A DNA stretch of 35,753 nucleotides from Phialocephala subalpina (taxonomy: Eukaryota; Ascomycota; Leotiomycetes; Helotiales; Mollisiaceae), in NCBI GenBank assembly GCA_900073065.1, contig FJOG01000079.1:78736-114488 (forward strand). Reading direction: 5' to 3'. The notes below the pieces were generated by a model, which saw only the letters and a program-made list of their open reading frames with translations, was not told the origin of the DNA and did not search any database. Below are positions 9,601 through 20,295 of this stretch, in pieces. Both the position numbers and the translations under genes were made by a program. The number at the start of each line of letters is the position of its first letter. Positions within the stretch are counted from its first letter, which is position 1.

Positions 9601-11867
9601 TCAGTGCCCATCTCTAACATTTAAATCCCTAAACTCCCCCCTCAAGCTCTCTACCCCATCCCTCCTAACATCCTCAACCAACTTCATCACCCTCGGCGCA
9701 ATAACCTCCTCATCAAAACCAAAGAATTTATATGCATCCTTCCCAGGCAACGAATGCCCAAATGAATGCATCGAGAATCCAGCATCAGCATACCTCTCCC
9801 ACCCATTAACAGCGTACGCCTCAATCACCACTCTCGGCGCCTTACTTCTATATTGCAACACCTCTCTCTTATACTCAATGTCTTGTTTTTCGAACAATCT
9901 TTGGCATGGAAAGGACACGACTCGGACCTTTAACCCGAATTTTGATTCGAGAAGTTTCGCGGTGTTGACGGCGAAGACCATCTCAGCGCCAATGCCGATG
10001 AGGGTTACGTCCGCATCGGCTTTCTCGATGAAGACGTAAGCTCCTTTCTGTACGCCGTCTCGGGAGGAGTGTTGTGGGTATTGCTCTAGGTTCTGGCGAG
10101 AGAGTGAGATGATTGATGGTGTATCTCGAGCTTTCAACGCAGCGATGTACGCCCCGGCCGTCTCTTCACTGTCAGCTGGTCGAATGTAGAGGATGTTTGG
10201 CATCGCACGGTACAGCGAAGCTAAAGCAATTGGTTGATGTGTAGGACCATCTTCGCCTGTACCTATCGAGTCGTGGGTCGCGATGTGGATTTGCTGCAGC
10301 CGCTGAAGAGCACCCATTCGCACACCTGGAGCGGCGTAGATGTAGAACATGAAGAATGATGATGTGACGGGGATGATTGTTCCTTTGTTGAAAGCAGCCA
10401 GACCGTTCGAGATCGATGCCATGGCGTGTTCGCGGATGCCCCAGTGGATGTATCGTCCTGAGTAATCGCCATTGATGCCACACGAGGTCTTGAGATCTGG
10501 ATGTTGGAAATCGACTTTTCCTTTCCAGATCATGTTCACGGATGGTGAGAGATCTGCCGTGCCGACCATGAAGTTCTTCAAGTTCTGAGCGAGTGGGTTG
10601 CAGACTAGGCCTGAGGATTTTCTTGATGGAGTAGGACCTGTGGGTAGATCTGCTTTGGCTGGAATGAATTTCGACCAATCGTCTGTGAACTCGCCAGCTA
10701 CTCGAAGCTGGAACTCTTCGTGTAGCTCTGGATACTCGGATCCATATGCATCAACCAACTTGTTCCAGTCGGCCTCGAGTTGCTTGCCTCGTGGTTTTGC
10801 TTCTCGGAAGAAATCGTACACCTCGTCGGAAACCTGGAAATGCTTCGTCTCATCCATTCCATTCTTCCGCTTGATATTGGCAACATCCTCAGCACCAAAC
10901 GCAGCTCCATGAGCTTTTGCATCACCTGCCGATTTACTGCCAATCCCGATGACCGTCCGGATGTTGATGAACGTAGGCTTGTCTTTGCTGTTCTTCGCCG
11001 TGATGAGAGCTCGCACAATGCCCTCAATGTCATAATTCCCATCCTCAACATCAATCACATTCCAACCACATGCCAACATCTTCGCATTGACATCCTCGTT
11101 GTTGCACAGATCCACAGATCCATCGCATGTAATCTGATTGTTGTCATAGATTACCACCAAATTATTCAGTCTCCAATGTCCAGCTAGAGAACTAGCCTCT
11201 AACGCAACGCCCTCTTGCAGACAGGCATCTCCGATCATACACCAGGTTGTATTGTCCACGACTGGGTAGTTTGGACGGTTATATGTAGCTCCCAGATGCT
11301 TCGTAGCCATCGCCAGCCCCACTGCGTTTGCGATTCCTTGGCCAAGAGGGCCGGTTGTGACTTCGATGCCTTCGTGTTCGATCTCGGGGTGCCCGGGGCA
11401 GATTGAGTCGGTTCGAGAGGAGTGGTAGGATTTGAGTTGGTCGAAAGTCATGTTCTTGTAGCCAACGAGATGGAGGAATGCGTATTGAAAGAGACATGTG
11501 TGGCCTCACGACTGGGTAGTTTGGACGGTTATATGTAGCTCCCAGATGCTTCGTAGCCATCGCCAGCCCCACTGCGTTTGCGATTCCTTGGCCAAGAGGG
11601 CCGGTTGTGACTTCGATGCCTTCGTGTTCGATCTCGGGGTGCCCGGGGCAGATTGAGTCGGTTCGAGAGGAGTGGTAGGATTTGAGTTGGTCGAAAGTCA
11701 TGTTCTTGTAGCCAACGAGATGGAGGAATGCGTATTGAAAGAGACATGTGTGGCCTCTCCTCATCTTCAAGTTTGACATCAATGAGGCCGTTACTGACTC
11801 CATTTTTCGACTTCAACGAAATGCTCACTGGCAGATGGTTGACGCTTTCGACCGCTGAGGGTGCCAT
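9601..11867 (-). pseudogene. Dihydroxyacetone synthase / transketolase-like, broken by tandem duplication
   Basis: The 616 residues from 11451 to 9601 are a well-preserved thiamine-diphosphate transketolase of the DHA synthase-like branch. They show the family's YHSSRTDSICPGHPEIE block, GDACLQEG...DNNQIT (Mg/ThDP binding), the catalytic-glutamate block GIREHAMASI, and THDSIGTGEDGPTHQPIA. Such enzymes transfer a two-carbon ketol unit; DHA synthase (EC 2.2.1.3) uses xylulose 5-phosphate and formaldehyde. The apparent start is the ATG at 11867 (MAPSAVESVNHLPVS). After 37 residues the sequence jumps to the GHTCLFQYAFLHLVGY block in another frame. The next 250 bp are then repeated exactly, and 250 is not a multiple of 3, so the frame breaks again. 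About 70 residues expected between these points, with the GGHPG-type cofactor loop, are missing. The C-terminus (LNVRDGH) has no peroxisomal PTS1 tripeptide. It is either a true null allele or an assembly error. Confidence 0.85.
11257..11756. repeat. Perfect 250-bp tandem duplication inside DHA-synthase-like gene
   Basis: Bases 11257-11506 are followed directly by an identical copy at 11507-11756; I compared them line by line and found no mismatch, and one further base also matches. The unit covers the coding block from GHTCLFQ to NYPVV. The copy on the right, first in transcript order, abuts the N-terminal exon at GATGAGGA. Identity of both copies means a recent event or an artefact. Confidence 0.95.
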
Positions 11868-12461
11868 GATGGTGGGGAAATTGGTAGGGATTTTGATGAT
11901 ATGCTGTACGATACATTGTGAATGAAAGTGTATATATAAATCATCTTGAACGACGTCGTTAATTCGGCAGTATAAACAAAGCGCTTGCAATTGCTTCAAG
12001 GAGAATATGGTCAAAGGATTGTCGTTTGGGAAGCATGAAGCCGATGCAGGTTTGGCGACGAGACGTCAAAGCTTCACTCCAGAAACAAGGCGGAAGCGCG
12101 TCCCGGTGGCGTGGCGGCGCTTGGGATTTCCTTTTCAGGAGACCCGCAACTGCACCTCAAAACTTCTCCAGATTTCAAACTCTGATTCTCAACATTTCCA
12201 TTTTCAAGCTCATTGTTTGCACGGCAGAAAGTTCTGCCCTTGAACTAATGGAAATCGCAGCATGCAAAGCTGTGGAGCTGTGCGCGCCTGACACGTCTCC
12301 CAAGATTATTTTGTACTTCACTGCTCTCTGTCTTCTGATGTTCCTCCCTCAGACCTCTCTTCTGCATTCATAAGTCATTATACGCGTCCTGTATCTTCTT
12401 TGTTCGTTCTCTGAATTCTATTACCGTCTTCAGCCTACTATTGGTAAAGCATCATATCAAA
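11868..12461. promoter_or_regulatory. Divergent promoter between DHA-synthase-like and SDR genes
   Basis: Both neighbours are transcribed away from this 594-bp gap. It contains a CGG-N9-CCG pair (12091-12093 and 12103-12105) within a GC-rich stretch, which could be read by a zinc-cluster factor. A shared promoter would allow co-regulation, but this is inferred from layout only. Confidence 0.45.
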
Positions 12462-13423
12462 ATGGGCAGCATAGAAGAACCCATCGAAGTCCAGCTTCCC
12501 ACAGCTGCCCCAACCTTCGCACCTACGCCCTCCCTCTTCTCCCTTACCGGCCGCACCATCGCGGTAACAGGTGGAGGACGAGGCCTAGGAATAACCCTTG
12601 CAGCCGCAGTTCTCGAATCTGGTGGCCACTGTGCCTGCATCGACATCCTCCCCTCCCCCTCCGAGCTAGAATGGACATCTCTGCTCGCCCTCGCCAAATC
12701 GTCCAACCTCACCGTCTCATACCATAGATGCGACATCACCGACGAAACCCAAATCTCAGCAACCCTCGATCTGATCGCAGAAACGGGAGCGAAACTTGGA
12801 GCACCGTTGGCAGGGACAATTGCATGTGCGGGGATCCAGCAGAAGGTTCCAGCGGTAGAGTATCCGGTTGAGGGGTTCAGGAGGATTATGGATGTTAATG
12901 TTACGGGGACGTTTTTGACGATTAAGCATTCTGCGAGGATTTTTATGAGGGAGGGGACGAGGGGGAGTGTGGTTATGATTGCTTCGATGTCGGGGCAGGT
13001 TGCGAATAGGGTGAGTGATGGTATCGGTGTTTGAAGAAGCATGCTAATGGATGTCTAGGGATTGACATGTACGGCGTATAATACTTCCAAAGCAGCTGTG
13101 CAGCAGATGTGTAGATCTGTTGCACAAGAATGGGGCGCGCATGGCATCCGAGTGAATACCTTGTCGCCGGGTGTAGGTTTTTTCCATTCCGCGTTCTTCT
13201 TGACTAGCTGACACGCCTATAGTATATTCGGACAGCGATGACCGACGCGCTCCTAGCTGCTGAGCCCGAAGTTGAGAAGACATGGATGGCAGGTGCTCTT
13301 TTGGGTAGACTTGGAACGCCAGAAGATTTCAAAGCTCCAGCTATATTCTTGCTTGCTGATGGTAGCTCTTGGATGACTGGTGCGGATCTTCGAGTGGATG
13401 GAGGACATTGTGCTTCTGCATGA
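12462..13423 (+). CDS. Short-chain dehydrogenase/reductase (sorbose reductase-like)
   Basis: Three exons, 12462-13010, 13059-13172 and 13223-13423, with introns of 48 and 50 nt carrying GCTAAT and GCTGAC branch points, give 287 residues, a normal length for a classical SDR. Visible motifs are the dinucleotide-binding TGGGRGLG at 36-43, an acidic residue after the second strand (CIDI), the ACAG variant of NNAG, a catalytic serine near 177 in ASMSG, YNTSK with Y190 and K194, and a C-terminal VDGGHCAS. The motif set fits NADP(H)-dependent polyol or ketose reductases such as sorbose reductase, but the substrate cannot be fixed from sequence. The start ATG sits in CAAAATGGG. The gene is intact and faces away from the DHA-synthase-like gene, with which it shares a promoter region. 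Confidence 0.9.
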
Positions 13424-14458
13424 TGAAGCTTGTTTCTTTTTCTGCGTTTCTTCTAGGTTCATAGATCAATAGACTGTTTTTCTGCATGCAGCAGCATGCT
13501 GGCATGATGGTGCATACTAGTTGCATAAGAAGGCAAGATGATAAGGAACTGGCACATGATGTGCTATTTCAGGGCGTAGGAGCCTGAAATTAGAGGGATT
13601 ACGCCCCTGAAACTCGGTCAGAGGTTACTAAATTCCAGTGACCAAGACCTGAGCATAATTTCATTTGCGCTATCACAGGCTGTTTGATGTACTACCGGAG
13701 CGCAACAGAAGGCCATCACAGATGAAGTTGCAAGACAAATATAAATATATCAAATCGAAGATCATGGAGTTCCTTTCTGGTGGCTTGCGCAAAACGAGAG
13801 AACATAAGCAGTGTGAAGGATTCGGATGCCACCAATGGCTCCAAGCTCGGCGCAGGGCACTGAAAGATTAGTAGCAAATACGCTGAAGACACACTGAAAT
13901 TCAGCGATCGAGCACTGAAGACAACCCCGCATTACCCCGCACTTCCCCTATTTCTGTCGCTTAGACGAACACGCCTCTTCATAACATGACTCCAAGAGAG
14001 TTAAATAAAGACCACATTGATTCTATTCAGCTCCTCTCTAGAAATTCAAAGTTGGGTAAGTCTAACCTCTCAACCCTCCACCTTCATCCCAAACCCCTCT
14101 CAATTCCCCTCAACACACTAACAACCCCCACCACGCCCGGATCTGGAACAGCTTCTTCGATATCGGAGTCTCGACATGAGCATTTTCCATTTCCGTCTTT
14201 GGACCTGAGCTGTCGCTGCTATAGCCTAAGCTGTGTGTGAGCTAAACCTGAGCCGGGCTGAGCAAGAGAGCTAAGGAGGGTGGCCTCCCTTGGGCTCATG
14301 GTGGACGGGGGTGACCCGTTTGGGCTCCTCGGCTACTTATACGACTGCGACTGGCTAGAATCGGAAAGAGAAAGGCAGGGTCCTTTCGGGGCCGACTTTG
14401 GATCATCGGACATGATGTGACATTATAATCATGCGTGGTGTGGCGTTCCAAGCGGGGA
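13424..14458. other. Intergenic region
   Basis: No gene is recognised between the SDR stop and the 3' end of the HET pseudogene. Nested inverted repeats occur at 13566-13606 (ATTTCAGG with CCTGAAAT, and GGGCGTA with TACGCCC). Around 14225-14335 the sequence has many short GAGCT/GGCTC words and a GGAGGGTGGCCTCCC hairpin. These are simple patterns with no assigned role. Confidence 0.4.
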
Positions 14459-16521
14459 CTAGACGATCGCAAATCGTTTGGCCTTGTCATTCCCGTGAAA
14501 CCAGCTGAGCTCGAAAATATTGCCTGTCCTTATTCTCCTATACTCAGGAGATTGGGTGTTCAAGTTATGTTCAGCAAGAATGAGAATCAGCCTTCCATTC
14601 CTGGATGTACTTGTAACGGGGACACATATGATTTCATGCCAATAACTCTTTTGGATGTCGTCATTATAGTCAAAGAGAGCCCAACCAACTGGCTTATTGT
14701 TCGACAAAATAAGGTAAGTTCTCCGCTCTGTGAATAAGAAGCACTTATCGCCGAGCCATGAAGGTATACGCTCTCGGGTGCAATGTCCTTTCTTGAGAAC
14801 TCCATGGACATGGAGTACATAATAAGGATCAGGGCCGTTTTGCGGACGATTAACAATATCTTGAATCTGCACCCTAAGATCATGGCCGATTCTGGATTCC
14901 ACACGGTCGTGCTCGGCTTCCCATAGCAAACCCACATCCTCGATGGCGAACTCAAGTTCTCCGTCACCTGACGCCCAAGACCATGAAGGAGCCCTTGGAA
15001 ACTCGGTCCGTTTATATTCAGTGTTTTTTGCGGGATACCAAATAAGGCTGGACTCCATGCCATGAGCTTCGTCTTGTCAATTTCCGTGATGAAACTTCAG
15101 CCTGCCATCATGCTGCATGATCCTGTTGGCAATTCCAGTGATTGCTGGCAACTTATCTGACTTCCGCGTTAGGTCGCAAGTTGAATAAAACTTGACATAC
15201 AAACACCATAGGGCATAGAAACGAGCAAAGTTGCCGACAGGATTATCGGAAAGGGCCAAGGACAATGTTATTGCCCGTTAATTGCCGGATCTTGTTGAGC
15301 AATCTTCGGCCACGAAATGATGGGAACATTCCCAGTATACCTGACCCTGAGCACAATGTATCCTTCTTCGAGCTAATCTGTACTCTTGAAACACCCAACC
15401 ACGGCTATTGAGGGGTGATTCCATCACTTCCTTGTATCGGTTTGGATCTCGTGAGGCGATGTAAAAGTAGTCGTCGGTATGAGACAATGGATCCGCGGGC
15501 ATCTTGACGATGTCGATGGGACGGCGCGGTATAAAGCATCCCTCATTACCATTCCTCGCAGCAGTCGCAGCTATTACGCAAAATGCTCGCTCATAGATAC
15601 TACCCATCGTACCGGATTCCCGTCTCCAATCCGCTTGTCCAGGCTCATCTTGGATAATACAAAGAGAGTCAATCCATAGATATCGAATGCCCAATTTCCT
15701 GGTAATTTTGATTGCATCCTGAAAGGTCTTTGACAGTGTCTCAACCTTGATCCCAATGAGATGAGATACGAGAGTGTGCGGAGTTGTCTTCACAGGGATG
15801 TAACTCCCCCAGCAATGGCTTAGGGCGACATACTCGGCTTGGCATCCGTTAGAGACGAAGAGCTTTACGGAATCTACTCTATCAGATTCCTGTGACGCAA
15901 CATCCAGAACTCTGGTGGGAAGACAGGGTTCGGATATGACTTCGCTAGATATTCCGAGATTGCATTCGAGATGATTTTCCCGACAGTTATTCGCTCAATC
16001 TACGATAGTTGCAAGGGTCTCTTCCGACCCGGGATACTCGATTCGACGACCCGATATATGCTGCGCAGCCGCGGTCCCTGCAGGTGGTTAGAATCCGCAA
16101 AGCTTGATACTACGACCCTTGCGAACATACCTCTGTCAGCGAAAATCCGAACCTCAAAGTTTGGCAAGCTCCTGCCGTGCACGTATATAGAAAGTTCGTT
16201 TGGGTTGTCTGATTTCTTATATATGTTGACTGACAGCCGTTTCCTTGCCTCTGTTTCCGCATTTTCGTGGTTGACAACTGCAGACTTCGCCATCAGCTTG
16301 CAAAGTGGGCACCCAGAAGTAGGGTCGAAGTTGCAAACGAGCTTATTCGTCGTATCTTTTGAACTGTTTCCTTCCTCGGTCTCACGGATTTTGCTCAGAG
16401 TTATGCGCCTGCACTGCTCACACAACCTTTCCTTGATGGTTGACATGGTTGACATGATTGCCAGATACCCAACAAACAAGAGCGGGAAAATGGCGCCAGG
16501 ACTGAATCCAGGGAATGCCAT
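14459..16521 (-). pseudogene. HET-domain gene of the two-CxxC type, inactivated
   Basis: The N-terminal part (from 16521) has CEQC and CPLC pairs typical of a common HET subfamily. A frameshift near 16079 moves the reading to the frame containing TLATIVD, then CLPTRVLDVASQ, YVALSHCWGSYIPV and YLWIDSLCIIQD. Further on come SIYERAFCVIAA, SRGWVFQE, KLPAITGIAN and APSWSWASGDGE, all in family order and all in one frame down to 14459. That frame is interrupted by TGA at 15995-15997 (where family members usually have tryptophan), TAA at 15278-15280 and TGA at 15077-15079. The pieces together match a full-length protein of about 680 residues. The core motifs are still readable, so the loss is not ancient. 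Short introns do not explain the stops because coding similarity continues through them. Confidence 0.85.
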
Positions 16522-17519
16522 AGTGTGTATTTCCTTCTAGTGTGTTCTTGCTCGTCACGTTATGATAGATATAGCGGAAAAGCGGAGGAATAATCTTCAT
16601 GTCGTGAGGTTGTCTGAGAGCTGGCGGAATGCGGGGTTGTAAACGGAGCAGCTGATTCGTGAGTTACAACCATACTAATAACTAGCTTGAACATGAGATT
16701 TTTTCCCGACCCCGATTTTACTTTACACTACCTCGGGCCTAACCCTACCAACGCCCCGCTGTATAACTTCACAACTGCACCTCTAGTTCTAGTCGCGGTA
16801 AACGTTAAAATGATTATAAATGCTTTAATTTTAATACTATTGAGCGCCTTTAAGTAATAACCTCAGTTTGCTACATCTCAATACGACCACGATCACACCT
16901 TAAAGATAAACATAACGCCCCTCGGCACCGGCATGTGTGGAGTTCGTCGATTGTTCCGAGCCCTATCTTCCAGCTGTGTATATGCGGATATGGGTATCTG
17001 ATGTAACGACAAAAAATAAAATCTTCTTGGAGAAATAGGAGAGAGGAGAGAGAGGAGAGAAGAGGGAAGGAATATAAGTAAGGAGATATATGAGAAGATA
17101 TATGAGAAGATATGTAAGACCGTAAGTAGATAGATAAGACGATAGGTGAGAAGATGAGAGAGAAAAAAAGGTGAAGTCAAGAGGGAACCGGTCGCTTATA
17201 GAGTACGTAGCCTTAGGCAAAACGCAGAGGACGACGTAAAATAACTTGAAGTAAGACGCAGGAAAAAGTCCTACGCATAAAGACAGGCAGACCAGGAAAG
17301 CTGTCTGGGGAATGAGCGTATGATAGGAACAGATTTGGGACCCTTGACTGGGAAAGGGAGTCTTTTTGGGCTCCTCTTTAAAAGTTGACGATTTCTGGTG
17401 AGATGAGTGAGCAGACCTGAGCAGACTTGAGTCAAAGTTGAGCTATGCCCGAGTCGCTCTGAGCAAAAGCGGGTATGGGGTCACGTGGGCCAGAAGGTTG
17501 GGAGGTGTCGAGATTCCGG
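16522..17519. other. Intergenic region with purine-rich low-complexity tract
   Basis: No gene is seen. At 17035-17170 the plus strand is mostly A and G, with GAGAGGAG words and a near-repeat of GATATATGAGAA (about 17083-17110). At 17402-17430 TGAGCAGACCTGAGCAGACTTGAG is a short direct repeat. The 5' side of the HET pseudogene (16522-16700) has no recognised motif. Confidence 0.45.
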
Positions 17520-19457
17520 TCAAGAAACACCCATTCCACTCTCCTCCTCCATCAAACTCTCTTTCGAAACATAGCTCGCTCTCCCAAGCACAGCATCGAG
17601 TCCCCTCGTCCCTTCCGAACCTCTCTCCACCTCCCTAGCCGCCAGCTCAAAATCCAAGGTCTTAGCGAATGCCTCGATGAATGGGATTAAGGCGTCCATT
17701 ATGGTTTTCTGTCCGCGAACGGGCTGTCGTGCAGTGGCAGAGTTCTGTGAGTGCTTATTGGAGGGAGGTTGCGAGGATGGTGGTGACATCCAAGGTAGGG
17801 TCTGCGTTTGTGGAAAGAGAGTTGGCGAGAGTGTTGACGAGGATTGCGTAGAGAGCGCCGGAGGTCCCGCCCATGCTGGTTTCGATTGTGGTGGAGATTG
17901 AGTGGAGGTTGTTATGAGGTCTAGGTGAGGCGAGGAGATTCGGGAGAAGTGATCGTGAATTGCTGGTGCGGGAAGATGTGTTAGCTTGGTGTAGAGAATG
18001 GAGGAGGGAGGTAGGGACGGTGAGGGGAGTGACTTGCCGTTTACACCTTTGAGGAGAGTTTTTCCACCATCGCCGTCGCCTGCAATGGTGTCGTATTTTG
18101 TGATGAGTGGCTCGTCTCTAGTGACGCTCTCGAGGATGGAGCGAGTGATCTTTTGAACGAGGAGAGTATCTACTGGGGGTAGGCACGGCTTCTCTGTCGC
18201 AGGCGAGGACCTAGGGACCTATGTCGTACGCTCCAAGACTTTGTTGAAGTTGCCGTGATTTCTCTCTTCGAGGTTCGGCCAAGCTAAAGCCGTCGTCTTT
18301 AAATTACTCTTCGAATCATGGGTGTAGCTTCAAGATGATGACAGAAAACCCAGGTCCATCGAGAGATGTGGCAAATGTTCCGACCACTGATTATCCTAAG
18401 TCAGCAATGTTTCTGAGCAAAATACCAGGAAGAGTACATACGCATGCGTCTGATATCATGTCCTGTCCTCTCAAGCTGATCCATAAGGTCTCCCGCGATA
18501 GCATTCTGCTCTAAAATACTCAAACTGCCGAGGTTGTTCGTCATCACTGCCTCTGGGAGGGTACTGTTGAATGCCGAAGGTGTGAGCAGTGATAAAATGT
18601 TTGTGATATTTGTTGAAAACGATGGAATAGTATCTCGTCGAACACTAGACTCGTTGTGAATACCCATTCCATACTCGAGGTGCTCGAAAGGTAAGCTTTG
18701 CTGCTGCCCTCGTCGAGGGACGTTGCATCTGTCCAAGATCACACTGGCTGTGGATATGCTGTCTGCAACTCTCTGTGCTATATCTGTGGCTCCTCCAGGG
18801 TGCCACTGTATATATTCAGTCAGACTTTGAGGTTGCACACTACCCTCAGCAACATACCCCGCAGCAGCAAGCGCACCAGCAATCTTATGAACGAACGCCA
18901 CACCAGCCAGCCCACGTCTCCCAACCAAACCATTGTTCTTCACAGAGACATCGTCTCCCACAAAGATAACTTTAACTTGTATTCTCTGTGCTGTCGCCTT
19001 TTGAGCTGCGAGTCCGAAGTTCAACTTGTCTCCCGTGTAGTTCTTGACGATCATGAGAATCCTTGTGTGGTCAATACCGAATCTGGATACGGGAAAAGTA
19101 AAGCATACCCTCGTGGAGTATCCAATGCCTTCAGACCTGCAAGTATCTGCAAAGCGGAAGGTGATGCAACAATCTGTCCTACGACGCAGATATCCAACAT
19201 TCCTTCATCAAGATACCCTGCGTGTGCTAGTTCATGACCTAATCCACCACCTGACAGAAGGAGGATTTTCGGTCTTGTTTATTGTCTGTATAGAACTGGA
19301 AACTTCTAATTAGCCTTGATCCTCTCAAGAGCGGGAAGAATCACGAACCTCTTTCCGACTCGATCAACCTCAGGGACTGATTAAGTCTGAGGAGGCACTT
19401 CAACCCGCGTTCAACAGGGTCTTCGACGTCGTTGATGAAGTGTTTTCCGAAAGACAT
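17520..19457 (-). pseudogene. Dihydroxyacetone kinase, multiply broken
   Basis: The minus strand encodes both halves of a fungal-type DHA kinase (EC 2.7.1.29, DHA to DHA phosphate). The start is ATG at 19457 (MSFGKHFINDVEDPVERGL). The DhaK part shows SGGGLGHELAHAGYL, GQIVASPSALQILAGLKAL, MIVKNYTGDKLNFGLAA, VGRRGLAG, EYGMGIHNE and LDGPGFSV. The DhaL part shows GDGDGGKTLL, SMGGTSGALYAI and GQKTIMDALIPF. Two introns still look functional (19062-19108 and 18387-18441). Breaks are a frameshift near 19375, stops at 19306-19308 (TAG) and 19279-19281 (TAA), frame changes between the two domains, a TAA at 17755-17757 and a frameshift just before GQKTIMD. The family's GGGSGHEP is here GGGLGHEL. Those substitutions and the stops fit C-to-T changes at CpA on the coding strand. 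It is transcribed divergently from the sugar transporter. Confidence 0.88.
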
Positions 19458-20295
19458 GGCGAGGAAAACATGGGGTCGAAGAGAGCTGACTAGGCTTCAG
19501 ATTCGCTCTTTGCGCCATCTTTGAGGATATTCATCGCGATCATATATCAAAGTTTCAATGTGTCTGCTTCTCAAACACATCGCATCGTGAACACAGTCCT
19601 CTCAGTGCGTACAATTTCCGTCCTCAGCTATTTAGAGGACGCGAGCTCTTCGCATATCAAAGGTAGGGAAGTTTTGGAGAGTCAAGGCGTCGCTGAAAGA
19701 TGATGAATGGATTTCTAGTCGAGGTTGAATCAACATTTCCGCATCGAGCGAAATCGTTGCATGGCGGAACGCCTCTTGCTTCATATGTTGGCTATCGGGA
19801 TCCTCATCGGCAGGCAGTCGGATGAACTCAAACCAGAAATTGAAGCAGCTTGAATGTGTTAAGCAACGAGGCCGTCATACACCGTAAGAAGACAGCTGGA
19901 AACGGGACGATGTCGACGTTCGGTCATCCCCGTCAATCTCCGCACTCTCGCTTAGGCGCTTAACACTCCCCCTTTTGGAGATTCCACGTGGCTGGCTCGG
20001 AAGACCTACCGTACCGGGAACAACGACAACGATTCATCCCTGAAACTTAATCCCTCCTCATCCTCCACAAACACCACTTGCATGACTCTTTCGCCACTTT
20101 TGAGCTCACCTGGGGCTTGGGAATGGGGCCCCACGAGGGGACTCCACAGACGTGAAATCTTGGAATGAACGATGATTTTGATTTCTATAAGATCTACGTT
20201 GCGTCCGGCGTTGGAGCTGTCGTTTTCGAAAATTTAATGCACTCTACTTAATTAGTATCGAGTCTTTTTGCTGCTACCATTTGCTATTCTTCAAG
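19458..20295. promoter_or_regulatory. Divergent promoter, DHA kinase pseudogene and sugar transporter
   Basis: Visible in this 838-bp gap are CGG-N6-CCG (19921-19932), a palindromic zinc-cluster-type site, and two CreA-like SYGGRG words close together. These are CTGGGG at about 20110-20115 on the plus strand, and CCCCAC near 20128-20133, which reads GTGGGG on the minus strand. Carbon-catabolite repression and control by the nearby zinc-cluster factor are plausible inferences. Confidence 0.4.

Noticed and set aside
12441..12461. Upstream start for the SDR at 12441
   Set aside because: The codon there is TTG; the first ATG in frame is 12462 in good context.
15971..16540. Plus-strand frame of 189 residues over the HET pseudogene
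   Set aside because: Antisense shadow; the minus strand carries the HET motifs.
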